DNA of 15,532 nucleotides from Ilumatobacteraceae bacterium (GCA_021741795.1 JAIOXC010000021.1:1-15532), one strand, 5' to 3'. Positions 6,228-14,424 are shown, counted from the stretch's first letter. Translations and numbers: made by a program. Notes: generated from the letters alone by a model not told the origin.

Positions 6228-8196
6228 CAATTTGCCAAATGCACTCTGGGTTGGCAATTGCTTCACTATTGCGCACGGGTCGGCCATTGACCGCATCGGC
6301 TAAAGCCAGTTCGACCAGTTTGTTACTGCGTGTTCTTGGGAGATCTTGCACCTGCACCACGAGGCCGGGCACGTGCCGCGGTGTGCACGCCACGCGAATT
6401 CGTGATTTGATGTCGCCAATAAGTTCGTCAGTCAAAGTCACACCTTGGGCTAACCGCACAAGTAACACGATGCGCACATCATTGTCGATCTCTTGACCAA
6501 ACACCAGACTCTCGAGTAAGTCGGGGTGCTGTTCAACCACACGAGTGATCTCTGCTGTGCCAATACGCACGCCACCCGGGTTGAGTGTGGTGTCGCTGCG
6601 ACCATGTATCACCATTCCGTGATGCTGCGTCCAAGAAGCAAAGTCGCCTTGCGCCCACATGCCAGGAATGCGCTCGAAATATGCGCTGAGATATTTGGGC
6701 CCTGGCTGCATCGGGTCTGGTGCGCCATCTGTGCCATCATTCCAAAAACCAAGTGGTGTCGACGGAAACGGTTGACGACACACCAACTCTCCAGCGATAC
6801 CTGGTTGATCAAACAGCGATTGATACCCATCGTCTTCATCGCTAACAGCATCACTGGCCATGCCGAGCATTGGGCCTTGGATCTCTCCTCTATATAGAGG
6901 TCGCGTTGGGTCTCCCCCCACAAAGCATGCACACAAATCGGTGCCGCCGGAGATGCTCGATAAATGCACGTCTTGTTTGACCGACGTATACACCCAGTCG
7001 AAACCTTCTGGCGAAAGCGGAGAACCAGTCGAACAAATAGTGCGCAGTGAATTGAGATTGTGCGACGTGCGTGGCTCGATACCCACCTTGCGTACTGAGT
7101 CAATATATTTAGCCGACACACCGAGCAACGTAATTTTTTCGCTGTCAACGATGTCAAACAGTCGATCAGTATTTGGCATTGTTGGCGCTCCGTCAAACAG
7201 TACAGCGGTCGATCCGCTTGCAAGCACCGACACCAACCAATTCCACATCATCCAACCAGTGGTTGTGAAGTACATAACACGGTCGTCTTCCCCAAGATTG
7301 CAATGCAACTGATGTTCTTTCATGTGCTGAATCAGTACGCCACCCGTTCGATGCACGATGCATTTTGGTACACCAGTTGTGCCACTCGAATACAGGACAT
7401 ACCACGGGTGATCAAATCCAAAACGTTGAGGTGCAACAGGCGACAACAATCCGCTCGAGACAAACTTTTCGTAATCAAGCAATCCATCGCGACTGTGCTC
7501 ACCCACACTCACGTTGCTCACCAGAACTGTGGCTACAAGAGTTGGCAAACTCGCACGAATCTGGGCCAGCCTTTCGAGACAATCAAAGTCTCTTCCGTTG
7601 TAGCGATAGCCATCGACTGCAACAAGAACCTTTGGCTCAATTTGACCGAAACGATCGGTCACGCCGTTTGCTCCAAAGTCGGGCGAAGCCGACGAAAATA
7701 CAGCGCCAATTGATGCTGCGCCGAGCATTACCTCAACCGCCTCGATCGAGTTTGGCAACCATGCAGCCACCCTGTCGCCCGCGACGACACCGAGTTGTTT
7801 AAGTGACCCGGCAATTGCGGCCACACGCAGAGATAATTCATTCCACGTGCGACTGCGTCTCACACCTCTCTCGTCGATGGCCACCAGCGCCTCATTCGCG
7901 CCATGAGCAGTGCCACTTTTTCGTAAAAAGTTTTGGACCACACTGAGTTGGGCATCAGGAAAAAACTTGGCGGTCGAGATTGGTGTGCCCGCACTGTTTG
8001 GAACAAATGCACGATCGCCTTTATGCCCAATGACACCACACTCGTCCCACACCTGCGACCAAAATTCGCTCGGTTGCGCAACCGACCACGCATGCAAATC
8101 AGCCGATTTATTGACCCTTTTCGCAAACTGATTCATTCGAGACTGAGCAATGCGCTCATCAGTTGGCGTCCACAGGGCTTTGGCTAATTCGGGCAT
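6202..8196 (-). CDS. aacS: Acetoacetyl-CoA synthetase (acetoacetate-CoA ligase)
   Basis: A 664-residue cytoplasmic ligase: acetoacetate + CoA + ATP to acetoacetyl-CoA + AMP + PPi. The N-terminus LWTPTDERIAQSRMNQF and the following FWSQVWDECGVIG and KFFPDAQLSVVQNFL stretches are characteristic of acetoacetyl-CoA synthetases rather than acetyl-CoA synthetases. Adenylation motifs: YSSGTTGVPK (269-278), TTTGWMMWNW (311-320), SGGTD (416-420), GRSDTTLNPGGVRIG (532-546), and the C-terminal catalytic lysine in TRSNK (Lys626). Full length. The start is ATG 8196, where the homology begins; the open frame continues upstream without a better start. The gene is divergent from the carnitine operon across 86 bases. 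In that setting it would reclaim the acetoacetate released by the keto acid cleavage enzyme and feed it, as acetoacetyl-CoA, to thiolase or polymer/biosynthetic routes. Confidence 0.93.
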   Translation of the reverse strand: MPELAKALWTPTDERIAQSRMNQFAKRVNKSADLHAWSVAQPSEFWSQVWDECGVIGHKGDRAFVPNSAGTPISTAKFFPDAQLSVVQNFLRKSGTAHGANEALVAIDERGVRRSRTWNELSLRVAAIAGSLKQLGVVAGDRVAAWLPNSIEAVEVMLGAASIGAVFSSASPDFGANGVTDRFGQIEPKVLVAVDGYRYNGRDFDCLERLAQIRASLPTLVATVLVSNVSVGEHSRDGLLDYEKFVSSGLLSPVAPQRFGFDHPWYVLYSSGTTGVPKCIVHRTGGVLIQHMKEHQLHCNLGEDDRVMYFTTTGWMMWNWLVSVLASGSTAVLFDGAPTMPNTDRLFDIVDSEKITLLGVSAKYIDSVRKVGIEPRTSHNLNSLRTICSTGSPLSPEGFDWVYTSVKQDVHLSSISGGTDLCACFVGGDPTRPLYRGEIQGPMLGMASDAVSDEDDGYQSLFDQPGIAGELVCRQPFPSTPLGFWNDGTDGAPDPMQPGPKYLSAYFERIPGMWAQGDFASWTQHHGMVIHGRSDTTLNPGGVRIGTAEITRVVEQHPDLLESLVFGQEIDNDVRIVLLVRLAQGVTLTDELIGDIKSRIRVACTPRHVPGLVVQVQDLPRTRSNKLVELALADAVNGRPVRNSEAIANPECIWQIVETLKSQR

Positions 8197-8282
8197 CGGC
8201 ACTAACCTAATAAAGCCGTTACAAACATTGGCAATTACGGGCAGTTTTTGTCTGACAATCATATGAAGTGAAGGGGAACGTT
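8197..8282. promoter_or_regulatory. Divergent promoter region between aacS and the carnitine operon
   Basis: This 86-base region must hold the start signals for both directions. A TTGGCA at 8228-8233 and a leftward TTGCCA with TATTAG (8212-8207, spacer 16) are weak promoter-like elements; the latter would give a nearly leaderless aacS mRNA. Two palindromes are present: ATTGGCAAT (centre 8231) and TTGTCTGACAA (centre 8253), 22 bases apart. AAGGGG at 8271-8276 is the ribosome site of the rightward gene. Shared control of both transcription units from here is inferred. Confidence 0.5.
8248..8258. promoter_or_regulatory. Candidate GntR/FadR-type operator TTGTCTGACAA
   Basis: A perfect 5-1-5 inverted repeat with the GT-NNN-AC core expected for FadR-subfamily GntR regulators. 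It lies 24 bases before the start codon of the first rightward gene and also overlaps a leftward TTGTCA, so one bound dimer could control both directions. No regulator gene is present in the window, so the binding protein is unknown. A chance 5-1-5 repeat is expected about once per 1000 positions; the support comes from position plus consensus match. Confidence 0.45.
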
Positions 8283-9176
8283 ATGAATTGGGGAGCATTT
8301 ATCACCTGCGCCGTTACTGGCTCTGGAGAGACAGCGCACAAGAGCGACAAGGTACCCGTCACCCCAGAACAGATTGCCAACTCGTGCATCGAGGCCGCCA
8401 AAGCAGGTGCCGCAGTGGTGCACATTCACGTGCGCAACCCTCAGACCGGTCTTGGTTCGCGCGACACCGAACTGTATGCAGAAGTTGTTGATCGTGTTCG
8501 ATCATCCGACACCGACGTGGTGATCAACCTGACCGCTGGCATGGGTGGCGACTTAGTGCTCGGTGGCGACGAAGATGTGTTGCCGCTTGCCGCTGGCACC
8601 GACATGGTGGGTTCGACAGAGCGCCTCGACCACGTCACCCGCCTACTTCCAGAAATTTGCACACTCGACTGCGGCACGATGAACTTCTCGAGTGGCGGTG
8701 ACTATGTGATGACAAATACGCCAAGCGTGTTGCGCAAGATGGCAAAGATCGTGCAAGACCTTGGTGTACGACCAGAACTCGAAGTCTTTGACACAGGCCA
8801 CTTGGTGATGGTAAAAGATTTGATCAAAGACGGACTGCTCGATGACCCCGTGATGATTCAGTTGTGCATGGGCATTGCATACGGCGCACCAGATGACACA
8901 AACACATTTATGGCGCTGGTCAATCAAATACCACCAGGAGCGGTGTTCTCTGCATTCTCCATTGGAAGAATGCAGATTCCGTTCGTTGCCCAAGCAGTGC
9001 TTGCGGGTGGCAACGTACGCGTGGGTCTTGAAGACAACCTGTATCTCAATCGAGGCGAACTGGCTACCAATGGCAAACTCGTCGAGCGTGCGGTGAATAT
9101 TTTGGAAAACATGAACGTATCTGTCATGGGCCCAGCCGAAGTGCGCGAAAAACTACAGCTCACAAAGCACGCGTAA
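8283..9176 (+). CDS. cdhC: Beta-keto acid cleavage enzyme (BKACE), probable 3-dehydrocarnitine:acetyl-CoA enzyme
   Basis: A 297-residue TIM-barrel enzyme of the BKACE (formerly DUF849) family, founded by Kce. These enzymes condense a beta-keto acid with acetyl-CoA and release acetoacetate plus a new CoA thioester. Zinc ligands are seen as VVHIHVR (His47, His49) and Glu250 in VGLEDN; Arg246 and Asp251 occupy the spacing of Kce Arg226 and Asp231. Next to a carnitine dehydrogenase the expected substrate is 3-dehydrocarnitine, giving betainyl-CoA and acetoacetate. The start is ATG 8283 with AAGGGG six bases ahead; an in-frame GTG at 8268 lies before that ribosome site and is rejected. First gene of the rightward operon; its stop overlaps the ribosome site of the next gene. 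The substrate is inferred from context, the family is certain. Confidence 0.9.
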   Translation: MNWGAFITCAVTGSGETAHKSDKVPVTPEQIANSCIEAAKAGAAVVHIHVRNPQTGLGSRDTELYAEVVDRVRSSDTDVVINLTAGMGGDLVLGGDEDVLPLAAGTDMVGSTERLDHVTRLLPEICTLDCGTMNFSSGGDYVMTNTPSVLRKMAKIVQDLGVRPELEVFDTGHLVMVKDLIKDGLLDDPVMIQLCMGIAYGAPDDTNTFMALVNQIPPGAVFSAFSIGRMQIPFVAQAVLAGGNVRVGLEDNLYLNRGELATNGKLVERAVNILENMNVSVMGPAEVREKLQLTKHA

Positions 9177-9185
9177 GGAACAGCA

Positions 9186-10670
9186 ATGAGCGGTCTACCC
9201 GGATTGAAAACTGTTGGCCTGCTCGGTGGCGGAGTTATTGGCGGTGCATGGGCTGCACGATTTGCGCTCAATGGTGTCGATGTCAAGTTGTACGACATTG
9301 ACCCACAAGCCACTCGCAAGATGGGCGAAATTATGGGCAACGCTCGCCGCGCCTATCGCAAACTCACACTTGCACCACTACCCCAAGAAGGCACCATCAC
9401 ATTTGTATCGACGCCCGAAGAAGCAGTAACCGATGTTGACTTCGTGCAAGAAAGCGCGCCAGAACGCCTCGAGTTAAAACAAGAATTGCTTGCACGCGCA
9501 AGCAAAGCGGCCTCACCGACCACAGTGTTTGGCTCGTCTACATCTGGTCTGTTGCCTACACAAATACAAAAAGACATGGTCAACCCAGAGCGTTTCGTTG
9601 TTGGCCACCCATTCAACCCCGTGTATCTCATGCCGCTTGTCGAGATCTGTGGTGGAGATCTCACATCGCAGGCCACCAAAGAACGTGCGCGCGAGGTGTA
9701 CACACAAATCGGCATGCGACCACTCATGCTGAGCAAAGAGATCGATGGTTTTGTTGCCGACCGACTTATGGAAGCACTGTGGCGCGAAGCGTTGTGGATG
9801 GTCAATGATGGAATCGCTACAGCAGAAGAAATAGATGATGCAATGCGCTTTGGCCCTGGCTTGCGTTGGTCATTCATGGGTACATTCCTCGTGTATCGCA
9901 TTGCTGGTGGCGAAGCTGGCATGCGACACTTCATGGCTCAATTTGGTCCGTCATTGAAGTGGCCATGGACAAAGTTGATGGACGTACCCGAACTAGACGA
10001 TGTACTGCTCGAGAAGATCGTTTCGCAATCTGACGATCAGGCTGGCACAGCAACTATTCGCGAACTCGAAGCCTTGCGTGACGACTGTTTGGTTTCAGTG
10101 TTTCAGGGTCTGCGCAACCAAAATTACGGTGCAGGACAAGTGTTGGCCGATTACGAAAAGATGTTGTTTGGTCGTGGCCCAATACCTGTGCTTGACCCAC
10201 TTGCACCATCGGTCTCGCACGAGATGTTTATTCCTGCCGAGTGGACGGACTACAACGGCCACACCAACGACTCGCGATATTCGCAACTCGTGAGCGAGGC
10301 AAGCGACACATTTTTCCGAGCGATTGGTTTCACTCCTGAATACCTCGCAACCGGCCGCACGTTTTATACCGTTGAAGGACACTCAAGATTTCTTGACCAA
10401 ACTCGTGCTGGTGAAAAAATAAAGGTGCTCACTCGGGTTTCGTCATACGACGAAAAGCGAATTCATTTGTGGTCTGAAGTCGTGCGCGAAGACGGCGTTG
10501 TGGCATTTACTGCCGAGCACCTGTTTATGCATGTCGACACGTCGACAGAAAAAACATCGCCAATGGGTAGCGAAATGTTTGCGCTGCTCAAGCCAATTGC
10601 TGATGCCCATGCAAAACTTCCTGCCCCAATCGGTATCGGTCGACATGTCGGCGAACGCCCCGCAAAGTAG
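9186..10670 (+). CDS. lcdH: L-carnitine dehydrogenase fused to a hotdog (betainyl-CoA) thioesterase
   Basis: A 494-residue two-domain protein. Residues 1-325 are a 3-hydroxyacyl-CoA-dehydrogenase-like enzyme: NAD-binding GGGVIGG (14-20), ESAPERLELK (89-98), SSTSGLLP (117-124), and HPFNPVYLMPLVE with catalytic-type His141. The helical part EIDDAMRFGPGLRWSFMGTF (215-234) is characteristic of carnitine dehydrogenases. It oxidises L-carnitine to 3-dehydrocarnitine with NAD+. Residues about 345-485 form a 4HBT-type hotdog domain with EWTDYNGH (352-359; Asp355 catalytic-type). The same fusion and size are known in rhizobial L-carnitine dehydrogenase/betainyl-CoA thioesterase. The ribosome site AAGGA overlaps the upstream stop. 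The next gene starts 26 bases before this one ends, and encodes a second copy of the thioesterase fold. Confidence 0.93.
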   Translation: MSGLPGLKTVGLLGGGVIGGAWAARFALNGVDVKLYDIDPQATRKMGEIMGNARRAYRKLTLAPLPQEGTITFVSTPEEAVTDVDFVQESAPERLELKQELLARASKAASPTTVFGSSTSGLLPTQIQKDMVNPERFVVGHPFNPVYLMPLVEICGGDLTSQATKERAREVYTQIGMRPLMLSKEIDGFVADRLMEALWREALWMVNDGIATAEEIDDAMRFGPGLRWSFMGTFLVYRIAGGEAGMRHFMAQFGPSLKWPWTKLMDVPELDDVLLEKIVSQSDDQAGTATIRELEALRDDCLVSVFQGLRNQNYGAGQVLADYEKMLFGRGPIPVLDPLAPSVSHEMFIPAEWTDYNGHTNDSRYSQLVSEASDTFFRAIGFTPEYLATGRTFYTVEGHSRFLDQTRAGEKIKVLTRVSSYDEKRIHLWSEVVREDGVVAFTAEHLFMHVDTSTEKTSPMGSEMFALLKPIADAHAKLPAPIGIGRHVGERPAK

Positions 10671-11184
10671 CAGCGTCTCGCCGCTTGCCCCTTGGCAGCC
10701 AGGCGATGCGGTGCCTGCACCCCTCAACATCTATTCGTGTCGTGTCGAGCAAGAGTGGGTTGACTACAACGGCCACATGACAGAGGCCGCATATTTGTCT
10801 GCTTTTGGTTGGGGTTCCGACGCACTGTTTACCTATATCGGCGACAACGACGCATACCGAGCTGCTGGCAATTCGTTTTATACGGTCGAGACTCACATTG
10901 TCTACGAAGATGAGGCATTTCTCAACGATCCACTGCGTATCGAAACACGAGTTCTCGATGTTGACGCAAAGCGTTTACACATTCATCACACCATGTTCAA
11001 CGGCGACAACGGCAAGAGGCTTTCGACTACCGAGCAGATGTTGGTGCATGTCGATATGAATGCCGGAAAGTCAGCGCCGATACTGCCCCACGTTGCTGCC
11101 GCGTTGGAAGCGATTGCACTGAGCCACTCTTCGCTTCCCACACCAGAAGACGTTGGCAGAATAATGAAGATCAAGAAAAAGTAA
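10645..11184 (+). CDS. Stand-alone hotdog thioesterase (CdhB-like; betainyl-CoA or carnitinyl-CoA)
   Basis: A 179-residue 4HBT-type thioesterase. The motif EWVDYNGHMTEAAY (37-50; Asp40, His44) parallels EWTDYNGHTNDSRY in the fused domain of the preceding protein, and the rest aligns along the fold (SFYTVETH/TFYTVEGH, KRLHIHH/KRIHLWS, TEQMLVHVD/AEHLFMHVD). It most resembles the CdhB thioesterases of pseudomonad carnitine operons, which release glycine betaine from betainyl-CoA. With two thioesterase domains in the operon, one may instead hydrolyse L-carnitinyl-CoA. The start is ATG 10645, inside the end of the upstream gene (26-base overlap), implying coupled translation; GTG 10711 is a possible shorter start. 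Residues 1-25 are a low-complexity Ser/Pro/Ala extension. The C-terminus is lysine-rich. Confidence 0.85.
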   Translation: MSANAPQSSSVSPLAPWQPGDAVPAPLNIYSCRVEQEWVDYNGHMTEAAYLSAFGWGSDALFTYIGDNDAYRAAGNSFYTVETHIVYEDEAFLNDPLRIETRVLDVDAKRLHIHHTMFNGDNGKRLSTTEQMLVHVDMNAGKSAPILPHVAAALEAIALSHSSLPTPEDVGRIMKIKKK

Positions 11185-11220
11185 GCCAAGCACAAATATA
11201 AAGACAAACAGGAGACTCCC

Positions 11221-12381
11221 ATGCAGTTTGCACTCACCGAAGAACAAGAAGCAATTGTTGCCACTACGCGATCATTTGTAGAGCGCGAACTCATCCCCCA
11301 CGAAGAGCAAATTGAAAAGCTTGGCCACGTGCCAAAAGAACTCGAAGAAGAGATTAAAAAGAAGTCAATAGATGCAGGTATTTATGCGTGCAACATGCCT
11401 ACCGAATATGGCGGAGGCGGACTCGACTCGTTTGACACCACCTTGGTCGACCGCGAGTTTGGCGCAACGTCCTATGCATTGCATTACATCGTTGCTCGCC
11501 CGTCCAATATCTTGCGCGCATGTACGGAAAGTCAGATTCAGGAATACCTCATCCCCACCATTGCAGGCGACCGTGTGGACTGCTTGGCCATGAGTGAGCC
11601 AGACGCTGGGTCTGACATGCGTGGCATGAAGTGTTCGGCCGTACGCGACGGTGACGACTGGGTGATCAATGGAACAAAGCATTTTATTTCTCACGCCGAC
11701 ATGGCCGACTATGTGATCTTGTTTGCGGCAACCGCCGAAGAACAAACATCAAAGGGTCCAAAGAAAAAGATCACCGGTTTTCTTGTTGACTTTGATACTC
11801 CAGGCTGCGAACGCGTTGCGGGATACAACTGCGTCTCCAACTCTGGCTACCACAACCTGATTATCAACTTTGATAATTGCCGCGTTCCAAACAGCAAAGT
11901 GCTTGGCGAAGTGCACGGTGGTTTTGATGTTGCCAACACATGGCTAGGTGCTACACGACTGCAAGTTGCTGCTGTTTGTGTGGGCCGTGCTCGTCGCGCG
12001 CTTCGACTCTCAACCGAATGGGCTGCAACGCGTGAGCAATTTGGTCAACAGATCGGCAAGTTTCAGGGCGTCTCGTTCAAATTGGCCGACATGAAAACAC
12101 AACTAGATGCAGCCGAGCTACTCACACTGCGCGCAGCATGGAATGATGCGCACGGCAAGTTTGATGACTCCGAAATCGCGATGGCAAAAGTGTTCGCGAG
12201 TGAGATGTGCCAATTTGTCACCGACGAAGCCATCCAAATATTTGGCGGCATGGGCTTAATGGACGAATTGCCACTCGAGCGAATGTGGCGCGATACGCGT
12301 GTTGACCGCATTTGGGATGGCACAAGCGAGATTCAGCGTCACATCATTTCCCGCGGTTTACTTCGCGAATTTGGTGGCTGA
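11221..12381 (+). CDS. Acyl-CoA dehydrogenase, probable gamma-butyrobetainyl-CoA dehydrogenase
   Basis: A 386-residue flavoenzyme of normal family length and domain order (N-terminal helices, middle beta domain, C-terminal helices). Visible marks: AMSEPDAGSD (123-132, flavin contact), the WVINGTKHFISHAD substrate/FAD region (147-160), REQFGQQIGKFQ and IQIFGGMG near the C-terminus. At the catalytic-base position of medium-chain enzymes (Glu in YEGT) it has WDGTSEIQR with Asp366, and no glutamate stands at the alternative isovaleryl-CoA-dehydrogenase position. Expected reaction here: gamma-butyrobetainyl-CoA to crotonobetainyl-CoA, passing electrons to electron-transfer flavoprotein (not encoded here). 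AGGAG six bases before ATG 11221 is the strongest ribosome site of the operon. The substrate is inferred from the neighbouring synthetase and CaiD; a short-chain acyl-CoA is the alternative. Confidence 0.88.
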   Translation: MQFALTEEQEAIVATTRSFVERELIPHEEQIEKLGHVPKELEEEIKKKSIDAGIYACNMPTEYGGGGLDSFDTTLVDREFGATSYALHYIVARPSNILRACTESQIQEYLIPTIAGDRVDCLAMSEPDAGSDMRGMKCSAVRDGDDWVINGTKHFISHADMADYVILFAATAEEQTSKGPKKKITGFLVDFDTPGCERVAGYNCVSNSGYHNLIINFDNCRVPNSKVLGEVHGGFDVANTWLGATRLQVAAVCVGRARRALRLSTEWAATREQFGQQIGKFQGVSFKLADMKTQLDAAELLTLRAAWNDAHGKFDDSEIAMAKVFASEMCQFVTDEAIQIFGGMGLMDELPLERMWRDTRVDRIWDGTSEIQRHIISRGLLREFGG

Positions 12382-12384
12382 TAC

Positions 12385-14409
12385 ATGCCGCAAGCGCACA
12401 CTGCCCTCGCCCGCATGCTCAACCCCAAGAGCATCGCTGTAATTGGTGGCAACCCTGCCGCTGCTGTGGTGAGGCAATGCCAAAAGCTTGGTTTCACTGG
12501 CAAAATTTGGCCAGTGCACCCAACTCGCAAAGAGATGCATGGCGTTGCGTGTTTTGCTTCAGTCAACGACTTACCTGGTGTTCCAGACGCAGCATTTGTT
12601 GCTGTCAACCGACACCTCACCCTGGATGCTGTGAAACAACTGAGCAAGATGGGTGCTGGCGGCGCAGTGTGTTACGCATCGGGTTTCTCTGAGACCGGCG
12701 ATACCGACTTGCAAGAACAACTTGTTGATGCTGCAGGCGACATGCCCCTGCTCGGGCCTAACTGTTACGGCTTTATCAACACTCTCGACGGCGTTGCCTT
12801 ATGGCCCGACGAGCACGGATGCGTTTCGGTTGGCCGTGGTGTTGGCATGATCTCGCAAAGCGGCAACGTTGGCATCAACCTCACGATGCAACAACGCAAT
12901 TTGCGCATGGCATACATGGTTACGGTTGGCAACCAAGCCGGCGGTGGCGTGGAAGACGTGCTCGAGACCTTTATCCACGACGATCGCGTGACTGCAATAG
13001 GCATGTTCATCGAAGCAATTCGTGATGCGCCTCGCTTTGCAGCCCTTGCACAAGAGGCATTTGCACGAAACAAGCGCATTGTCGCATTACAAACCGGCAA
13101 GTCCGAAGCAGGTGCACTGATTGCCGCATCACACACTGCATCGCTGGCTGGAAATCGTCAGGCTTATTCGGCATTCTTCGACCGTTGTGGCGTTGCAACT
13201 GTAGAAACACCAACCGAACTTCTTGAGACACTCAAATTGCTGGACAACGGTGGGCCGCTCTCGGGTTATCGCATTGCATCGTTGTCATGCTCGGGCGGCG
13301 AGGCTTCGCTCGTTGCCGATTTATCCGAGGCAACAAACTTGGTTTTTGCTCCGTTCCCCGGCGAGCAACGCGCTCGCATCGAGTCAACGTTGACCGAACT
13401 GGTGTCGGTAGGCAATCCGTTTGACTATCACACATTTATGTGGGGCGACAAAGAGGCCATGACTCGCACGTTTTCGGAAACGATGCGTGGCGAACATGAC
13501 GCAACGATTTTGTTGCTCGATGCCCCGCCCCGCCCCGACCAAGATGCCAGCAGTTGGGTTGTGGCGGCCGAAGCCTTTGCTGCTGCAAGCAATAGCACCA
13601 AGCGACGCGGCATCATCGTTGCCACAATTCCAGAATGTTTTTCGGAATCGATGCGCAATTCGATTACTGCACTCGGCATGACTCCAGCACAAGGCTTGCG
13701 CGAAACACTCGTGGCACTTGACCGTTGCGCATGGCTTGGTCAACATGCCCCGCAGAACGCACCGGCAAACGTGAGTGCACCCGGCAACACAGTCATTGTT
13801 GATGAGGCACGTGCCAAAGAACGCTTGGGCACCTGGAACGTTGCCGTGCCACAGGGTGCTCGTTGCACCCGCAACTCAGTTGTAGAAACAGCACAAAATA
13901 TTGGATACCCGATCACGCTCAAGGGTCTTGGACTTGCGCATAAAAGTGAGTCTGGCGCAGTCGCTGTAGGCCTACAAAGTGCCGAACAATTGCAGGCTTC
14001 AATAGCTTCCATGCCTGCCAGCATCACCGAATTCTTGGTAGAGCAAACTGTCACCGGCATTGTTGCCGAAGTGCTGTTGAGCATTCGACGCACCGCCCCG
14101 CTTGGTTGGATGATCACGCTCGGTGCAGGTGGAGTGCTCACCGAATTGTGGCGTGACACGCAGTGCTTGCTGGCGCCAGCGACCAACGCCGACATTCATG
14201 CTGCATTGCAACAACTACGCATCGCGCCAATTCTCAATGGCTATAGAGGCAAGCCTGCAGCCAACATAGAAGCCCTTGTCGACGTTGTGACTGCACTACA
14301 ACAAGCTGTCGTAGGCTCTTCGGTTGTGGAAGTCGAGTTAAATCCGGTGCTTGCCACCACAACGTCCGCGATCGCAGTCGATGCATTACTCATTGAAGAA
14401 ACCAAATAG
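12385..14409 (+). CDS. ADP-forming acyl-CoA synthetase (ACD superfamily), probable gamma-butyrobetaine-CoA ligase
   Basis: A 674-residue fused enzyme of the succinyl-CoA-synthetase-like ACD superfamily: CoA-binding domain (about 10-140, with SIAVIGG and GPNCYGFIN), ligase domains (about 145-290 and 295-450) and C-terminal ATP-grasp (about 468-674). SQSGNVG (157-163) and the phosphorylated histidine motif ASHTASLAG (His250) are intact. The second histidine is in AHKSESGAV (His519), and ELNPV (651-655) closes the ATP-grasp. Reaction class: acid + CoA + ATP to acyl-CoA + ADP + phosphate. Context suggests gamma-butyrobetaine, crotonobetaine or carnitine as the acid, replacing the AMP-forming CaiC and the transferase CaiB of enteric bacteria. 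It starts 3 bases after the dehydrogenase stop. DddX, which activates DMSP, shows that this superfamily can use zwitterionic onium acids. The substrate is inferred. Confidence 0.88.
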   Translation: MPQAHTALARMLNPKSIAVIGGNPAAAVVRQCQKLGFTGKIWPVHPTRKEMHGVACFASVNDLPGVPDAAFVAVNRHLTLDAVKQLSKMGAGGAVCYASGFSETGDTDLQEQLVDAAGDMPLLGPNCYGFINTLDGVALWPDEHGCVSVGRGVGMISQSGNVGINLTMQQRNLRMAYMVTVGNQAGGGVEDVLETFIHDDRVTAIGMFIEAIRDAPRFAALAQEAFARNKRIVALQTGKSEAGALIAASHTASLAGNRQAYSAFFDRCGVATVETPTELLETLKLLDNGGPLSGYRIASLSCSGGEASLVADLSEATNLVFAPFPGEQRARIESTLTELVSVGNPFDYHTFMWGDKEAMTRTFSETMRGEHDATILLLDAPPRPDQDASSWVVAAEAFAAASNSTKRRGIIVATIPECFSESMRNSITALGMTPAQGLRETLVALDRCAWLGQHAPQNAPANVSAPGNTVIVDEARAKERLGTWNVAVPQGARCTRNSVVETAQNIGYPITLKGLGLAHKSESGAVAVGLQSAEQLQASIASMPASITEFLVEQTVTGIVAEVLLSIRRTAPLGWMITLGAGGVLTELWRDTQCLLAPATNADIHAALQQLRIAPILNGYRGKPAANIEALVDVVTALQQAVVGSSVVEVELNPVLATTTSAIAVDALLIEETK

Positions 14410-14424
14410 CGAAACGAGACTTTG

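Noticed and set aside
8197..8262. N-terminal extension of acetoacetyl-CoA synthetase up to 8262
   Set aside because: The extension would cover nearly the whole divergent control region and does not look like the family; homology begins at MPELAKALWTP (8196).
8268..8282. GTG at 8268 as start of the BKACE gene
   Set aside because: The ribosome site AAGGGG lies after this GTG and six bases before ATG 8283, where family homology begins.
10498..10644. Upstream in-frame extension of the stand-alone thioesterase into the dehydrogenase gene
   Set aside because: It would overlap the coding region of the fused thioesterase domain by over 170 bases in another frame, and the translation there is not protein-like.
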